Shown: positions 22,511 through 33,213 of the stretch, one piece after another
Numbering within the stretch: the first letter of the stretch is position 1
Layout of the letters: each line of letters starts with the position of its first letter
Program-made: the position numbers and the translations under genes
The notes under the pieces: generated by a model
Database searches by the model: none
Seen by the model: the letters and a program-made list of their open reading frames with translations, nothing else
What the model was told of the DNA's origin: nothing
Assembly (NCBI GenBank): GCA_949987705.1
Contig: OX465286.1
Span: forward strand, 19,791,676 to 19,855,675
From: Thereva unica
Lineage: Eukaryota > Arthropoda > Insecta > Diptera > Therevidae
Direction of reading: 5' to 3'
Length of the DNA: 64,000 nucleotides

Positions 22511-22834
22511 GGCCAATAACAGGCTGTGGAGCTATTTATGATGATGACTACTTGTGCCACTGATGGGACAGAGCGTGCCCCGTTTTTCTTTTAATGGAGT
22601 ATCGAGTCGATGAGTACTACAACCACCGCTTGGACGGATTGTACTCTGACAATCTCAGGCACTCAGATTTGTAGGCCACACCGCCTAAACAAGTTCAGTA
22701 GTCCGCCTGGAGAATTGTCACTGTTCCCAGTATGTGCTCGAGAAAGATCGCGTCAAACAGCCAAACGTGAAGCGCAAATTGATCCTCCTCTAGTGCTGTT
22801 ATGATACTTGCTTTTTTTCAGCGTCTAATTTTCA

Positions 22835-23110
22835 AGTATGAATAGACAAGGACATCTTGATATGAGCGAGAAGGCGGCTTTGCATTTTCGTGCAGTTTCC
22901 ATTGTATAATTAGCCAATTTTAAATAATAAATACTTTTTCGTATCTATAGCAACATAATATTATCATAATCGCATATATTTAAAAGTTTTATTTTCAATA
23001 TCTCTTAGCAACCACGAACTTTAAATTTTGTCTGTAAATGTCAAAAATTAAGATGGAGATCCCGAAAAAGTATGCTTTGTTCATACTTTTTCTGGAACTT
23101 TGAGTTAGCT
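22835..23110 (+). repeat. Dispersed repeat, copy 2
   Basis: It shares its layout with 12290-12565, ending in GATCCCGAAAAAGTATG and CATACTTTTTC palindromically arranged. Diverged, non-coding. Confidence 0.5.
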
Positions 23111-23359
23111 GAACTTTTTCGCGTAGATTAGCTTCAATTTTATCATATTGCTAGTCCTTCGCACTAATGCTAATTTTGAGTCCTCTATCCTTCCGATATT
23201 CCATGGGTGAGCCCAGTGCCCAGTTATCAAGTCGACCAATGTCCTGATATCCTTCCCACCCTGGCCCACCAATTCCCTGGCTGTTTTAATATATGACACA
23301 GGAGTATTTGCTTTAAGTTTACTAAACCAGGTGTGCACCTCGTGCATTCGGTGTATCAT
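23105..23359 (-). pseudogene. LINE tail fragment (post-RNase H), minus strand
   Basis: RELVGQGGKDIRTLVDLITG followed by HWAHPWNIGRIEDS resembles the LLTGH-x-x-L-x-x-H segment of RNase H-bearing LINEs. It is truncated and not linked to a neighbouring RT. Confidence 0.5.
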
Positions 23360-24634
23360 ATCAGAATCTAATAGTCTAGGGCTCTCTTTGCCAATAATAA
23401 CCGGTTCTAGAATGATGGCTACAGTGTCAGAGCTCTGTTATGGACTTTCATTGCTTTCGAGGCCGTGACACAAGGTAAAGAGAAAATGGAATGATAGATT
23501 ACAATTCCATTTAATATTAACACCATCGAGGTGCGTGATTTCCTCGCTAGTAGTAGTTTATCTATAGTACAGAAAATAGCAGAAGGTAGACGTTAGCAGA
23601 GACGCACGATTTGATAGCTAGGAACGAAAAACTCAAAAGGCAAAAGACTATAGATCGTGTGACAAACTAAGCTTCGTTCGTTATACTATCTCATCATATC
23701 GTTCAGGCGATTGTGCTATGTTTAGTTAACGAGTTTAATCCAAACGGAGGAATCCACGGAAGGTTAGGAGGATTCTGTGGGTGGTGGAAAAAGAAGAGAT
23801 GTACATTTTGTTGTTCTTGGCTGCAGTATTAGTAGTATAAGCAAGTTTCTTACATGTACACGAAAAGAACGCCCATCCCCTCTTCACGAGCTATGCGAAG
23901 AAGCTGATCAGACTTATTTTGCTCCACTGGATGCCGGCACAACTCTACATAAGCTTCACTTATCAATGTCCAGCTGTCCAAATCGCACGAGCCGGACGCT
24001 CTGAGAATGAGATAGGGGGACCAATTGCATGTGTTGCGCGTATAACATTGATGTGAAAGCATTTGATTGTTTATTTCGGTGGAAGTCTCCACGTGATTAT
24101 AGCGATGAAATTTTGCCTGGACATCCTCCAGCACGAGTCTTCGGAGAATAAAATACCGCCATCACCGATCCAGTTTGATAGCAACGATTTTAAACATTGA
24201 AGCTGTTCATCGTGATAACGAAATAAAAGAAAACTCGAAGCGTAGAGACTGACAGTCAGAAACAAGTAAAATTCTGCGAGACTTTTCGTTTCGCGTTCCT
24301 GCCTTCCTTTGTCTTACGGGATCGATCTACGAAGCCCATGCCTTTGTATTGTATAGCTGGAAAAGATCGTGTTTTACTGTATAGGAAGGCGATGTTGTAT
24401 TGGTTAATGACAAGGCCTAAAATATTATGGGATCTACCAGAGTCCGCGGTATGACACAATTCACACCAAGTTGCATATAGTGCAAGTACAAAGAGGATTA
24501 TCTGATCACCAATAGCAAAGGCACCTTACAAGAATTGCTAAATGGCGAGCTAACTGACGAATTGGAGACTGCATCAATGGCCCCTCTGCTGTATGTAGAG
24601 TCGTGTGGCGTGCGTGACAAGTCATTGAAGAAAG

Positions 24635-25100
24635 TGTGACGTTTAAGGCAAATTAAGGTCGATTCGTACTATACGGAACGTCACAGAACGACTTCAATGA
24701 GTTTTGCAAAACGCGTTCACATATATGGGCAAACGTCATAGACCGTCAATGTAACGACACGTCAAGATTAGGATTTCGAATTTTTCAAGTATTTATCTTT
24801 TTTTTATTAAACTGATTTATCATGGATGATAAAAAATTGATTAAAAAGGTTCGGCGATATACGGAGCTGTGGATGTAAAATTCAAAATGGATGTACGTCG
24901 CGGACGTACAACCAAAACTATCGATTGTGTGCCGGTCGACCGATCACAAATCGTTCCGCTTATGGGTTTGATGATAATCTAGATGTACATCCAATTTGAC
25001 CGTGTAACGTTGACGTGACGTTTAAAAGCGAATCGACTGCATAATTTACGCGCCGTTGCCGTTCCGTGACGTTGACGTACCATAAAGTGCAAATCGACCT
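24635..25100. repeat. MITE with AAGGTCGATT / AATCGACCTT ends
   Basis: Left TTAAGGTCGATTCG...CGGAACGTCAC and right GTTCCGTGACGTTGACG...AAATCGACCTTT are inverted. ACGTCA/TGACGT motifs repeat inside in both directions. No coding. Confidence 0.5.
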
Positions 25101-25451
25101 TTACGACATTGGACACAGGGGCCATAAACTGAACTTAACTCTTCTACTCTCTCGCCACTGGGGTACTTTGTTTGGTTTGCTAGAGAATCGACCCTTGGGC
25201 AACGTCAGCCGAGATGGAGTGAGAATTGTATTCGAAGGATCCAATACTAACTTGAAAGAAAACTCTCAATTCAGTTGCTTAGAGCTGAGTCGATACCAAT
25301 ATCTTCGAGTGTAATCAGCATAGCGGAATCTCATACTCTGTCAAAAGTCTTAAAAATATCTAGAACAACAAGACCAGACTCGACAAAGTGATAAATGCGG
25401 TTGAGCATGTCATTTCCATGACAGCGTGAAGCATACTTAAGGCATACTTCA

Positions 25452-25538
25452 TGTCTTCTTCTTTTTTGATCCGTTAGCTGGCGGTCAGAGGCGGGACGTC
25501 CCCGCAACGGATACGCTGCTGTCGGTGCCGCTGGGTCT
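25452..25538 (+). repeat. Short dispersed repeat, copy 1 (also at 41126-41205)
   Basis: TTTGATCCGTTAGCTGGC, GGGAC-TCCCCGCAACG and CTGTCGGTGCCGCTG are shared by both copies with few differences. The sequence is GC-richer than its surroundings. Family unknown. Confidence 0.6.
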
Positions 25539-25892
25539 CGAACTCAAGTACAAATGTAAACGCAACGCAAGCAGCTCAACTGGAGTCGATCAAAGAGATT
25601 TTTCTGATCGGTTCGAGTGTTTGTCATGCTTGAAAGCTTGAGTGCTCCAATGCTTCAGCTGTAGTCCAAGATCTCAAGCTCATTTCAAGCTAATATGCCG
25701 CTTCAAGTACGCAATTTTCAAGCTTTCGAGAACGCAAGCTATCATGGAAACGTAGTATGTATTGGCTGAGGAAAATTGGTATGTGAAATTAGCGCCGATT
25801 AGGCAGTGGTCCAAGCTTACAAAGGAGTGAACAAACCTCGACGGAATACCGTCAAGCAGATTGGCTCCATGACCTTGAACGCCTGGGACTCT

Positions 25893-26335
25893 TGTTGAAC
25901 GATTATTATGCCTTATCTCCAATGGCAAAACCAACCACGAACCAACCAACCAAAGTGCTGCTTCCTATTCCTTCTCATTGTAAATTGAATTATTCATCTC
26001 GCTCGTGTTTTGGTCGGCATGGGTAACTTTCCGTATGTGTTAGTGCAACCATTTGAGTTGCCACATCAAATTCAGCAGGCAATTTAGTACAAAAAAAATG
26101 TCAAATATCAAGGCATAAATGACATTAATTGTATTTGCAATATCCCGCCAAAAAATTTGTCGACAGAAAAGTCTAATCTAGTAATAATAATAACAAAACA
26201 GACATTTCTGACAATTCACATCTACAGTGATAGAAATGTGTGTTAACACATTTTGTCAGCTAATTCAGCCTACTGGTACGTGGTTGGTTCGTGGTTGGTT
26301 TTCTCATTGGGGATTAGGCATTATTGTACGCAGAG
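25893..26335. repeat. Inverted-repeat element with AACCAACCACGAACCAACCA core
   Basis: 25895-25955 and 26275-26335 are inverted: AATAATGCCT-AATC-CCAATG and CAAAACCAACCACGAACCAA match in reverse. About 440 bp. A non-autonomous DNA element is likely. Confidence 0.55.
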
Positions 26336-26815
26336 CTGAGCATTTTAGTTATTGTACATTATGGACGTTAAAATCACCAGCAACAATCACCACACATCGG
26401 ATGGGAAAATAAAAATCCGTACACTTGGAGAAAGCATAAGGCTAAGATTGGACCTTCATTGTCAATATTTGGACGGATCTCCTTTATAGTTTCCGTTAAA
26501 GCAGAAGAAAAAGAAAAGCGAGTTCGAAAACGTCAAATCTGATGTACGAGAACTCTGCAGTATGGTTATACAGATAATGCAGTGCACAAATCACCGCGAT
26601 TGTCAAAATGAATCATCAGGTGGACTTCTCAGAATAAGTTATATTTTATTAAATTGTGAAGTTTTTTTTTGGTTTTTTTGTAAGTGAAAGACTAGAGGCT
26701 CAGAGAACCAAAGAAGGACTGGTTTGACTATTTTCAAAGATTGTATATCTTTCCCCACCCTCGCCCTGGCAATTCAAATCTGGAATGCCTTCAAGTATTA
26801 CTAATTGAAACTTAC

Positions 26816-26960
26816 TTTTTCTTAGGTTTTGGTTTTGGATGGTGAATTTCAACTGATGGTGCATCTGTCATTGCAGAAACTATTGGCGTTGTTGGTCCTA
26901 TTATTTCATTAACTTGACTCACAACTTGTGGAATTGCGCCCATTTTATGTGTTAAAATAT
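26816..26960 (-). CDS. eIF4G: eIF4G exon (DILTHKMGAIPQVV... KPKPKKK)
   Basis: The acceptor is TATTTCGTTACAG; the donor is AA|GTAAG. With the G carried over it encodes DILTHKMGAIPQVVSQVN, then EIIGPTTPIVSAMTD and a Lys/Pro-rich end HHPKPKPKKK. It leaves in phase 2. The intron before it is 65 nt. The intron after it is 8,056 nt and full of transposons, yet the splice phase across it is kept. Confidence 0.76.
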
Positions 26961-27025
26961 CTGTAACGAAATATGTTATGTGCATGTGAAAATATTATAT
27001 ATATTGAAAAAAAAACATTGATTAC

Positions 27026-27185
27026 CTCCTCCAAAGGTCATTCCTTGTAAAGTCTTATTGCTACAATTAGGATCGCTTAAATCAATTTGATCCTGATTTT
27101 GTGACGTGCTAGCGGCTAAAACGTCACCACTAACAGCATTTATTTGATCATTATAATCTATTTCTGTAGTCGTTGCACTTTGCGA
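27026..27185 (-). CDS. eIF4G: eIF4G exon (acidic/Ser/Thr linker)
   Basis: The acceptor is TTTTTTACAG before TCG CAA AGT; the donor is GGAGGAG|GTAATC. The 160 nt enter in phase 0 and leave in phase 1: SQSATTTEIDYNDQINAV, then SGDVLAASTSQNQDQIDL and SDPNCSNKTLQGMTFGG. It follows the previous exon after a 74-nt intron. The composition (acidic, Ser/Thr/Asn) is that of a disordered linker. No domain is recognised. Confidence 0.78.
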
Positions 27186-27259
27186 CTGTAAAAAACAAAT
27201 AACGTATTTTTAGTTAGTAAATTAGTTAATGAGAGAAGCTATATGCGGCTACCACTTAC

Positions 27260-27796
27260 CTTACTCGCTTCGTAGGCTTCTATAACATTCTTATTTGTTT
27301 CAGGATCAATAATTGGTACAGCATGTTTTCTATTTTTACGTACTTCACCACCGGTACCAGCCGATGTTGCTGTACCAGTTTGGCTAGTAATAATTGATGA
27401 TATTGCCGACATTGGTGTCTGATTAGCACCACCGATCGCTTGAGATGTTGGCGCCTGCATCATACTAGCATTTGGACGATGCTGTGATGATATAACTGAA
27501 TTTGCAAAAAATGTATAAGGATATGCTGGATAGCCAGTTTGCATTTGTGGCCCAGAAAAATGAAATTGCGGCCCCGATTGGTACATTTGTGAATGTTGCT
27601 GCCTTGGCGGATAAGTAGTATATGGTAGCGGTACATATGATTGTAATGGTGTTGAATACATTGGGGGCTGCTGCATTGTTGTTATATTATGTCTACCACG
27701 GGGTGCTGCACTTGAGCCAGTTCCACGATATAAATTTGTTTGTTGATTTGGCCTTACATTACCACTTGAATTTGATGATCCCGTAGGTGGCACATA
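27260..27796 (-). CDS. eIF4G: eIF4G exon, Tyr/Pro/Gln-rich region ending in the DPETNK motif
   Basis: The acceptor is AATTGAACAG before TAT GTG CCA CCT. The donor is AAG|GTAAGT; it is preferred over the overlapping GTAAGG five bases earlier because it leaves phase 0, as the next exon requires. The 179 codons read YVPPTGSSNS, then a Tyr/Pro/Gln/Met-rich prion-like section (YVPLPYTTYPPRQQ, TGYPAYPYTFFAN), a Thr/Ala/Gly linker, and the basic end VRKNRKHAVPIIDPETNK followed by NVIEAYEASK. In vertebrate eIF4G a comparable section lies after the PABP-binding region and carries a basic, IRDPN-type motif. This is the best support for the identification. No frameshift or stop was seen. Confidence 0.8.
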
Positions 27797-27851
27797 CTGT
27801 TCAATTATAAATTACAAAACAAATCTTTTAACTAATAAATAAGCTCATTAC

Positions 27852-28021
27852 TATTGACTGTTGCTGTTGCTGCATTTTGCTTAAATCTTGCTGTTGCGGT
27901 GGCGTCGGCGGTGCTGTTGATGGCATACCGCGTAAAACAGCGGGTCCTTGATGTGGTGGCCCACTTTGGGATGCCGAAAAACCCACTGGCCCACTTTGGG
28001 ATGCTACATAACCATCAGACC
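27852..28021 (-). CDS. eIF4G: eIF4G exon (GSDGYVASQSGP... region)
   Basis: The acceptor is CAATATTACAG before GG TCT GAT GGT; the donor is ATA|GTAATG. The 170 nt need one base from the previous exon and end on a codon boundary. They encode two near-identical blocks (VASQSGPVGF, SASQSGPPHQGP), then GMPSTAPPTPPQQQ and KMQQQQQSI. The phase-1 entry accepts either the exon ending at 32913 or the one ending at 61921. The intron after it is only 55 nt, typical of flies. The duplicated SQSGP motif looks like a recent internal repeat. Confidence 0.8.
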
Positions 28022-29270
28022 CTGTAATATTGATATTGTAAAGTATTATTATTTTCTGATTTGTTACAGAAGCAAAAGAAGCAAAAACAATGAACACAAT
28101 TATACGATTATTATTATTATTTTTTTGTCCCACAAAATATAACATTCATCTTCTCATTCTTCATATTTTATTTGGTTTAAATATGTATATAGCACATAGC
28201 GTCGTTCTTATTTAATAATATAATACACTTGCCTTGGACCTATTTAAGTTTACTATTTACAATTAAGCCAACATTTATATTTTGGTAAAGGAATGATAGA
28301 ACAGCAGTAATATGGTTAAGGGTTTGGAAGCTTCTTTTTGATGCAAGTGAACTCTATCTCTCGAAGGAGGTAATAACACTGTTGGATAACGAATTTCAAG
28401 CGGCACGTGAAAGGGTTTAATAGTTTTTAAAGTAATCAAGGTTCTTACAAAGCCAGGTATTAAAAAGTAACAATACAAGCCAGATCACCACCAGTAGCAG
28501 TAATAATAAAGCACAAAACACTGAGCACTCCATCTATGACTGTTTTCATGAATCCACTATGTCACTATGAGAATTATCATAAATAGATATTATGAGGAAG
28601 ATGTAGTTTGCGACACAACCGGTCTCGATGGGGGAAGTTTCAATGCGCACCAAAGTACGCATGACATTTCATTTAAGGAAGGATGGAAGAAGAGAATTTT
28701 CCTTTCTTTATGTTAATTCTACTAAGTCTAATCAACTCAGCTGACCGTGATCTGCAATTTTCGATATAAAACATGTCTTTAGCTACCGAGTAGTTTCATG
28801 GACATGAACATGGAATACAGACGAAAGGACGGACGGATGACGGTGAAGCAATTGTGTACATCGAACTACTTGACTGATGATCGGAAATGGATTTATTTTT
28901 AAAGGTAACCCTAAACGTCCGTCGGCATGTATGCACATGAATCTCAATGATTATATAGTACTATGCTAACTGGCTAATGCAGGGGCAGGACCGTTAACGA
29001 CCAAACCTGAAATGACACGAAAAAAAAGTATTTGATTGTATCAAAAAGAGAATAACCATTAGGACGAAGCATCAGCCTTGCCGGAAGAATGGAAATTGTC
29101 AACATTAGTCCGCTCAGGGCATTGGACATTGACTCACAGACAGACAGTTAACCAAAACGAGTGGTATGACAAAATAAATATAGTATTTAAAATTGAGTAG
29201 ACCAGGATAGCTCAGACACGTTATACCAGCTTTGGCAGAAAGAATGCTACCCAGGATTGTCAATTGTAGA

Positions 29271-29405
29271 CCATTATGGATGGATGGGACGATATGAATC
29301 TTCCATGTCACAGTACCCAGAACTAAATCTTTGAAAATAGTCAAACCAGTCCATTATGGATGGATGGGACGATATGAATCTTCCATGTCAGAGTACCCAG
29401 AACTT
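29271..29405 (+). repeat. Direct tandem duplication, unit about 80 bp
   Basis: CCATTATGGATGGATGGGAC with GATATGAATCTTCCATGTCA and GTACCCAGAACT occurs at 29271-29330 and 29351-29405, nearly identical, the second followed by LINE sequence. Confidence 0.75.
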
Positions 29406-30372
29406 TGAAAAAGCCCACCGAACATCTTGTGGAACAACGAAATTGAGCAGCATCAAAGAGCTTGCCTTCGGGGTAAGAAGATCGGAACTCGAGGAACTTC
29501 CTATGAACAAGGAGGCGCGAAGAGGACTAAAAAATACCATCCAGAAGAGTAAAGGAGGAAGATATTCCGGTATACCGGAGCGGTCTTCAGTGCGTTTTGC
29601 AATATTATTGAGTGAAGACGACGTTGCGAGCAACGACCGCCCAAACAAAGGCTAGAAAACAACTAGCGCGCGCCCGGACAGGTGACCGGAGTACACGCAC
29701 ACACGCACAGGTACAGTGTACGGTGTGACTGAGAGAATTGATTTTCGAATTTGCATCGGTCGCGTGTGCAGGTTCAAAAAACTGCACAGGTCTATTCCAA
29801 CACACGCTCCGGTCTACCGGCATACCTGTACAGGTAGACCTCTCCGGTGGACCGTAGCGTGTATGGGGGCCTTAATGGAACGAGTGTTCCCTGAGCAATG
29901 GAAGCGTCGTTGCTATCATCCCGAAGCCGGGTAAATTCCCAGGGTGCTCGAATGGGTGATATATAACAGATTACTCCCAGGCGGCTTGTTGGAAAGGCAT
30001 TTCGGCTTCAAGGAGGCTAGATCGACAACGGATGCGTCAATATGGTGACTCGACTAGCAAGGACCATGGGTGTGAATAAGAGCTGCGCAATGATAATCCT
30101 TGAGTGAAAAATTCTTCCAACAACACGAAGTGGGGCAAGATCGTCGATCACCGTAGTATCTGGTGCGCATTGTGATAAAATTTCTTAAATGTAGGACTCT
30201 GCCAGTCAGGCGAAGGAGTACAGGACAACTTACGGAGTTCCCCATGGCTTCGCCGTAGATCCCCTCTTTTGATTTGAAAGATAAAGACATGGATCGAGAA
30301 TGCCAGCTGAGCACAAAACAAGAGTAGTACTAATCAGCAAGCGGAAAAGCGGTGAAAGTAGACGACCAGACC

Positions 30373-30473
30373 AGGGGTGGTAGCACGTAAGTTGTTTCAA
30401 TCAACCTTTGCATACAAAAATCTTGAATTTTTGTATGAAGAGGTCGATTGAAACAACTTACGTGCTACCACCC
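30373..30473. repeat. Palindromic MITE, copy 1
   Basis: GGGGTGGTAGCACGTAAGTT plus GTTTCAATC runs to the centre CTTGAATTTTTG and back to AACTTACGTGCTACCACCCC. It is about 100 bp, essentially one hairpin. Confidence 0.8.
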
Positions 30474-30524
30474 CAGGTCATCCGTTGTAAGCCCGCACGT
30501 AGATATTTGGGAGCAATGATTGAC

Positions 30525-30653
30525 CAGGGGTGGTAGCACGTAAGTTGTTTTAATCGACCTCTCCATACAAAAATTGTTGTGACACTTGAATATTTATATG
30601 ATGAGTTCGATTGAAACAACTTACGTGATGCCACCACTCCACTTCGAGGTGCA
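30525..30653. repeat. Palindromic MITE, copy 2
   Basis: Same ends as copy 1 (GGGGTGGTAGCACGTAAGTT, and inverted AACTTACGTGATGCCACCAC) but with a longer, diverged centre. Confidence 0.75.
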
Positions 30654-31189
30654 TTTGGCCGGAACGGCGGAAAATCCTCCAACATCAGCGCAGCACTCGC
30701 GAAGATGCTGCCTGAAAAAAGAAGGCCAAGCCGACAGCTCCTAATCATGAGAGCGATTAGTTCTGTCCTATGGTATGCAGCGTCAGTGTGGATAGCGGCT
30801 TTGGACAGAACGATGAATAGGAGGTAAATAATCTCTGCGTGTCGGCTAAGTGCCCTTTGAGCATGCTGTGTAACTCTGGCGGCGAGGAGTACGAGTAAGC
30901 AAGAGGGAGCCTAAAGTGGTTTGAACGATCGATATATCGTAGAGAAGGTGGCATGAGATCTCCTAACACAGATGGCCACATAGACTCATACCAAATGTGG
31001 ACAACTGGGTTATGAGTGGATTACTACCTTACGCAGTTCCTGGGCCCGGACGATAAAGAAGACGCGAAGCATTTGAAATGAACCTTTAAATGCCCAAAGT
31101 TTGTAGAGCACAGGACTGAGGTGAGTTTAGTCAGTAAGAATACCAGACAGTACCGCATGGGTGCGTACCCTCAGGCCCTCCTGTTTTAA

Positions 31190-31560
31190 GGCCCCATTCA
31201 CATAAAGGGCGCTGGCCGGCCATGGCCTGAAGGTTCCTCGCCTTGAGGCCAAGTATCACTTGCAGCCAACTGGATGAGGCCTGCAGCTCAAGAAAACTAA
31301 CAATCTGTACGTGCTTGGGTATTTATCGCCGGTCCGTGCCTGAAGATCTGAACTTCTATTCAGTTTGAAATGATCGTTGAGGCCATGAACATATTTGCAC
31401 TTGAAATAACATCCTGCTACGATTCGCCTGTGTGTAGGTAAGGAATCAAGAGGTCACCTGCAGTCCACAGCCTGTCCTCAAGTCCTCATCCGTCAATCAG
31501 ATTGAGTAATGTATGATCTTCATCGGGCCGCACTTGGCGACCTGTCCTGAAAGGCAACGG
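31190..31560 (+). repeat. Dispersed repeat family GCCTGAA/GGCCTG, copy 1
   Basis: Shares CAACTG-ATG-GGCCTGCAG, CAAGAAA-CTNACAA and CCTGAA-ATCTGAACTT with 50705-51000 and, in the opposite orientation, with 56640-56880. GC-richer than the background. No coding recognised. Confidence 0.5.
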
Positions 31561-31967
31561 CCTGCCTGTGGCCTGAATATGAATGCAGGCCTTTTGGCAT
31601 GGACCTTAAGACAGGCGGTAACACACGAATTGAAGATTTGCCCCACTTTGCGACGCGAAAACGTGATTTTAGCTAAACAGACTGTCGCGCAAAATAGAGT
31701 CCCACTGAAGAGCAACCGTTCCCGCCCTATGATTAAAGGAGCATAAGAAGAAAAATGACAGATGTAAAATTCTCACCACTCCCAAGATTATCAGAAAAAC
31801 GACCATAAAATATAACGGGTGGTTGCATAATAGAAGCCTATACGAAAACTTGAAAAATTTAACTTTACAAAAACAAGCTAAAGAGCACTAGCAAAATGTA
31901 TCGACGGCTGGGGAAGAGAAAAGAGTTCACGAGGACAGAGTTCTACAAAAGCACTGTAGCGCCATCT

Positions 31968-32168
31968 AAAAAGAAGAAGTAAAGAGAAGAAGAAGAAAAA
32001 GCAGAAAGAAAAGATAAGAATAAGAAAAGAAGAAAAAGGGAAAATGAGAAGAGGAAGAATAAAAGAAGAAACGAAATGAAGAAAAGAAAAGAAGGCGAAG
32101 TTCTGAAGAAGGATAAAAGGGAAGAAAGGCAGAAGAGAGACGAAGGGCAGACGAAGAGAAGAAGAAGG
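31968..32168 (+). repeat. Polypurine (GA-rich) tract, about 200 bp
   Basis: Almost uninterrupted A/G on the plus strand (AAGAAGAAG, GAAAAGAAG units), so almost all C/T on the transcribed eIF4G strand, inside an intron. Confidence 0.85.
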
Positions 32169-32309
32169 ATTAGAGATGTTGTTTTATTTGGTTTTTTTAA
32201 ATAAGAATTGCTCAAATTTTACTTTTTTGATTTGATTTTATATAAAATAGAGCCTACGCTATAAAAGATGGGAATCACAAAATCGCTGTTTCCATGGTCA
32301 ATGGGAGGT

Positions 32310-32450
32310 GCTACACAGGAGACAGAAGTATTGGTAAAATCGGTTTTATGGGGGAGAAACCTGTCAGCAGCCTGTATTTCCCCTTTCTTTTCTTCATTTC
32401 TCTCCTATAAAAGCGGTTTTACCAGTGCGGCTTAGTCTCCTGTCAATGAA
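32310..32450. repeat. MITE with CACAGGAGAC...GTCTCCTGT ends
   Basis: ACACAGGAGAC at the left, GTCTCCTGTCAATG at the right, with inner ATCGGTTTTATGGGGGAGAA inverted to CTCCTATAAAAGCGGTTTTA. Same family as 53119-53247. Confidence 0.6.
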
Positions 32451-32912
32451 AGGCTAAAGTCCCCCTCCACACCCAAGCGAGGAACGCCATTAGTTTGTTT
32501 AAAAAAAACGCAAATAACCAAATTTCTCATCTTCTCTCTCAAACCGCAATTCCACATGCGCGCTACGGTCTATTTCCCTTCTTTTATAGCGTGGGCTCTA
32601 TGATAAGACTTGAACAACATATCATGCTAGTTATTATTTTTCGGGGTACTTCCTTACCATTCTGCTTTCTAATATAATAAAATACTTTTAAAAATGTTGG
32701 CAATATTCTTTTTTTTATAGATGAATGAAATATTTGTTTGTATCGGGGGAAAAAAATTACCTCTACGCATAAAAAGCATGCATTTTGATATTATTTGTTA
32801 ATTATTTTTTTTAGTAACATTTTAGAATATATATATGTAATTTAATTTTTGAGAAATTTTGTATTGATTTTGAGTATTCTTTTTTTTTTTGATTTTTTTA
32901 GATAAGACTCAC

Positions 32913-33213
32913 TAGAATGTAATATACGATAGTGTTGATGCTGGGCCTGCGGTCCAGATGGACCCTGCATCAAACACTGCTGTACATGATATTCGGTTGG
33001 ATTGGGTCCTTTTAATGTTTGTGACGTTTGTTGTTGCTGTTGCCCTTGACCTTGCTGTTGTGTCGATGGTGGTACAGCAGCTGCTGCAGCAGCCGCTGCA
33101 GCTGTTGCAGCCATAGCAACACCTAAAGGCATTGGTGTTACATGTGGCGGGGGATGACCGCTCGGATTTGGGCCAATACCCAGGGTAAAATTTGATACAT
33201 AACGCGAGACCAT
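32913..33213 (-). CDS. eIF4G: eIF4G alternative first coding exon (own ATG)
   Basis: It starts at ATG 33213 (MVSRYVSNFTLGIGPNP) and runs 100 codons plus one base to the donor A|GTGAGT. A stop TAA lies in frame five codons upstream (33228-33226). The upstream sequence on this strand is A-rich with no polypyrimidine acceptor, so this ATG is a true start rather than the edge of an internal exon. The product has a proline/histidine stretch (GHPPPHVTPMPLG), an alanine run (about residues 36-46), a Gln/Gly tract, then NPTEYHVQQCLMQ and HQHYRILHS. The last base A plus GG of the next exon gives Arg (ILHS|R|SDGY). Transcription would start in the T-rich block to the right. An acceptor for a 5' UTR exon may exist near 33398 (ATATAACAG), but it is weak. 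Confidence 0.72.

Larger units (their letters stand above)
18760..26815 (-). other. 8-kb eIF4G intron filled with transposons
   Basis: It is bounded by donor GTAAG (26815) and acceptor TTTATTTACAG (18770-18760). Contents, left to right: RTE-like pieces split by a jockey element, a LINE tail, a dispersed repeat, a LINE fragment, and MITEs at about 24.6-25.1 and 25.9-26.3 kb. 23.4-24.6 and 25.1-25.45 kb hold no assignable feature. Confidence 0.65.
29430..31180 (+). pseudogene. R1-like LINE remnant, interrupted by two palindromic MITEs
   Basis: 29440-29570 reads GVRRSELEELPMNKEARRGL and NTIQKSKGGRYS. 29880-30030 reads RVFPEQWKRRCYHPEAG then WVIYNRLLPGGLLERHFGFK and EARSTTDASI (finger/palm), with stops. 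30680-30820 reads EKRRPSRQLLIMRAISSVLW, YAASVWIAALDRTMN (thumb). The RT catalytic box was not found. The MITEs lie at 30373-30473 and 30525-30653. Confidence 0.6.
28022..32912 (-). other. 4.9-kb eIF4G intron (after the alternative first exon)
   Basis: It contains an R1-like LINE (29.4-31.2 kb), a dispersed repeat, a polypurine tract and a MITE. 28146-29270 holds no recognisable feature. Confidence 0.6.

Noticed and set aside
32842..33213. Reading the alternative exon on to the stop at 32842 as a stand-alone small protein
   Set aside because: The GTGAGT donor at 32912 fits and gives continuous phase with the next exon. The tail after it is Lys-rich intron sequence.
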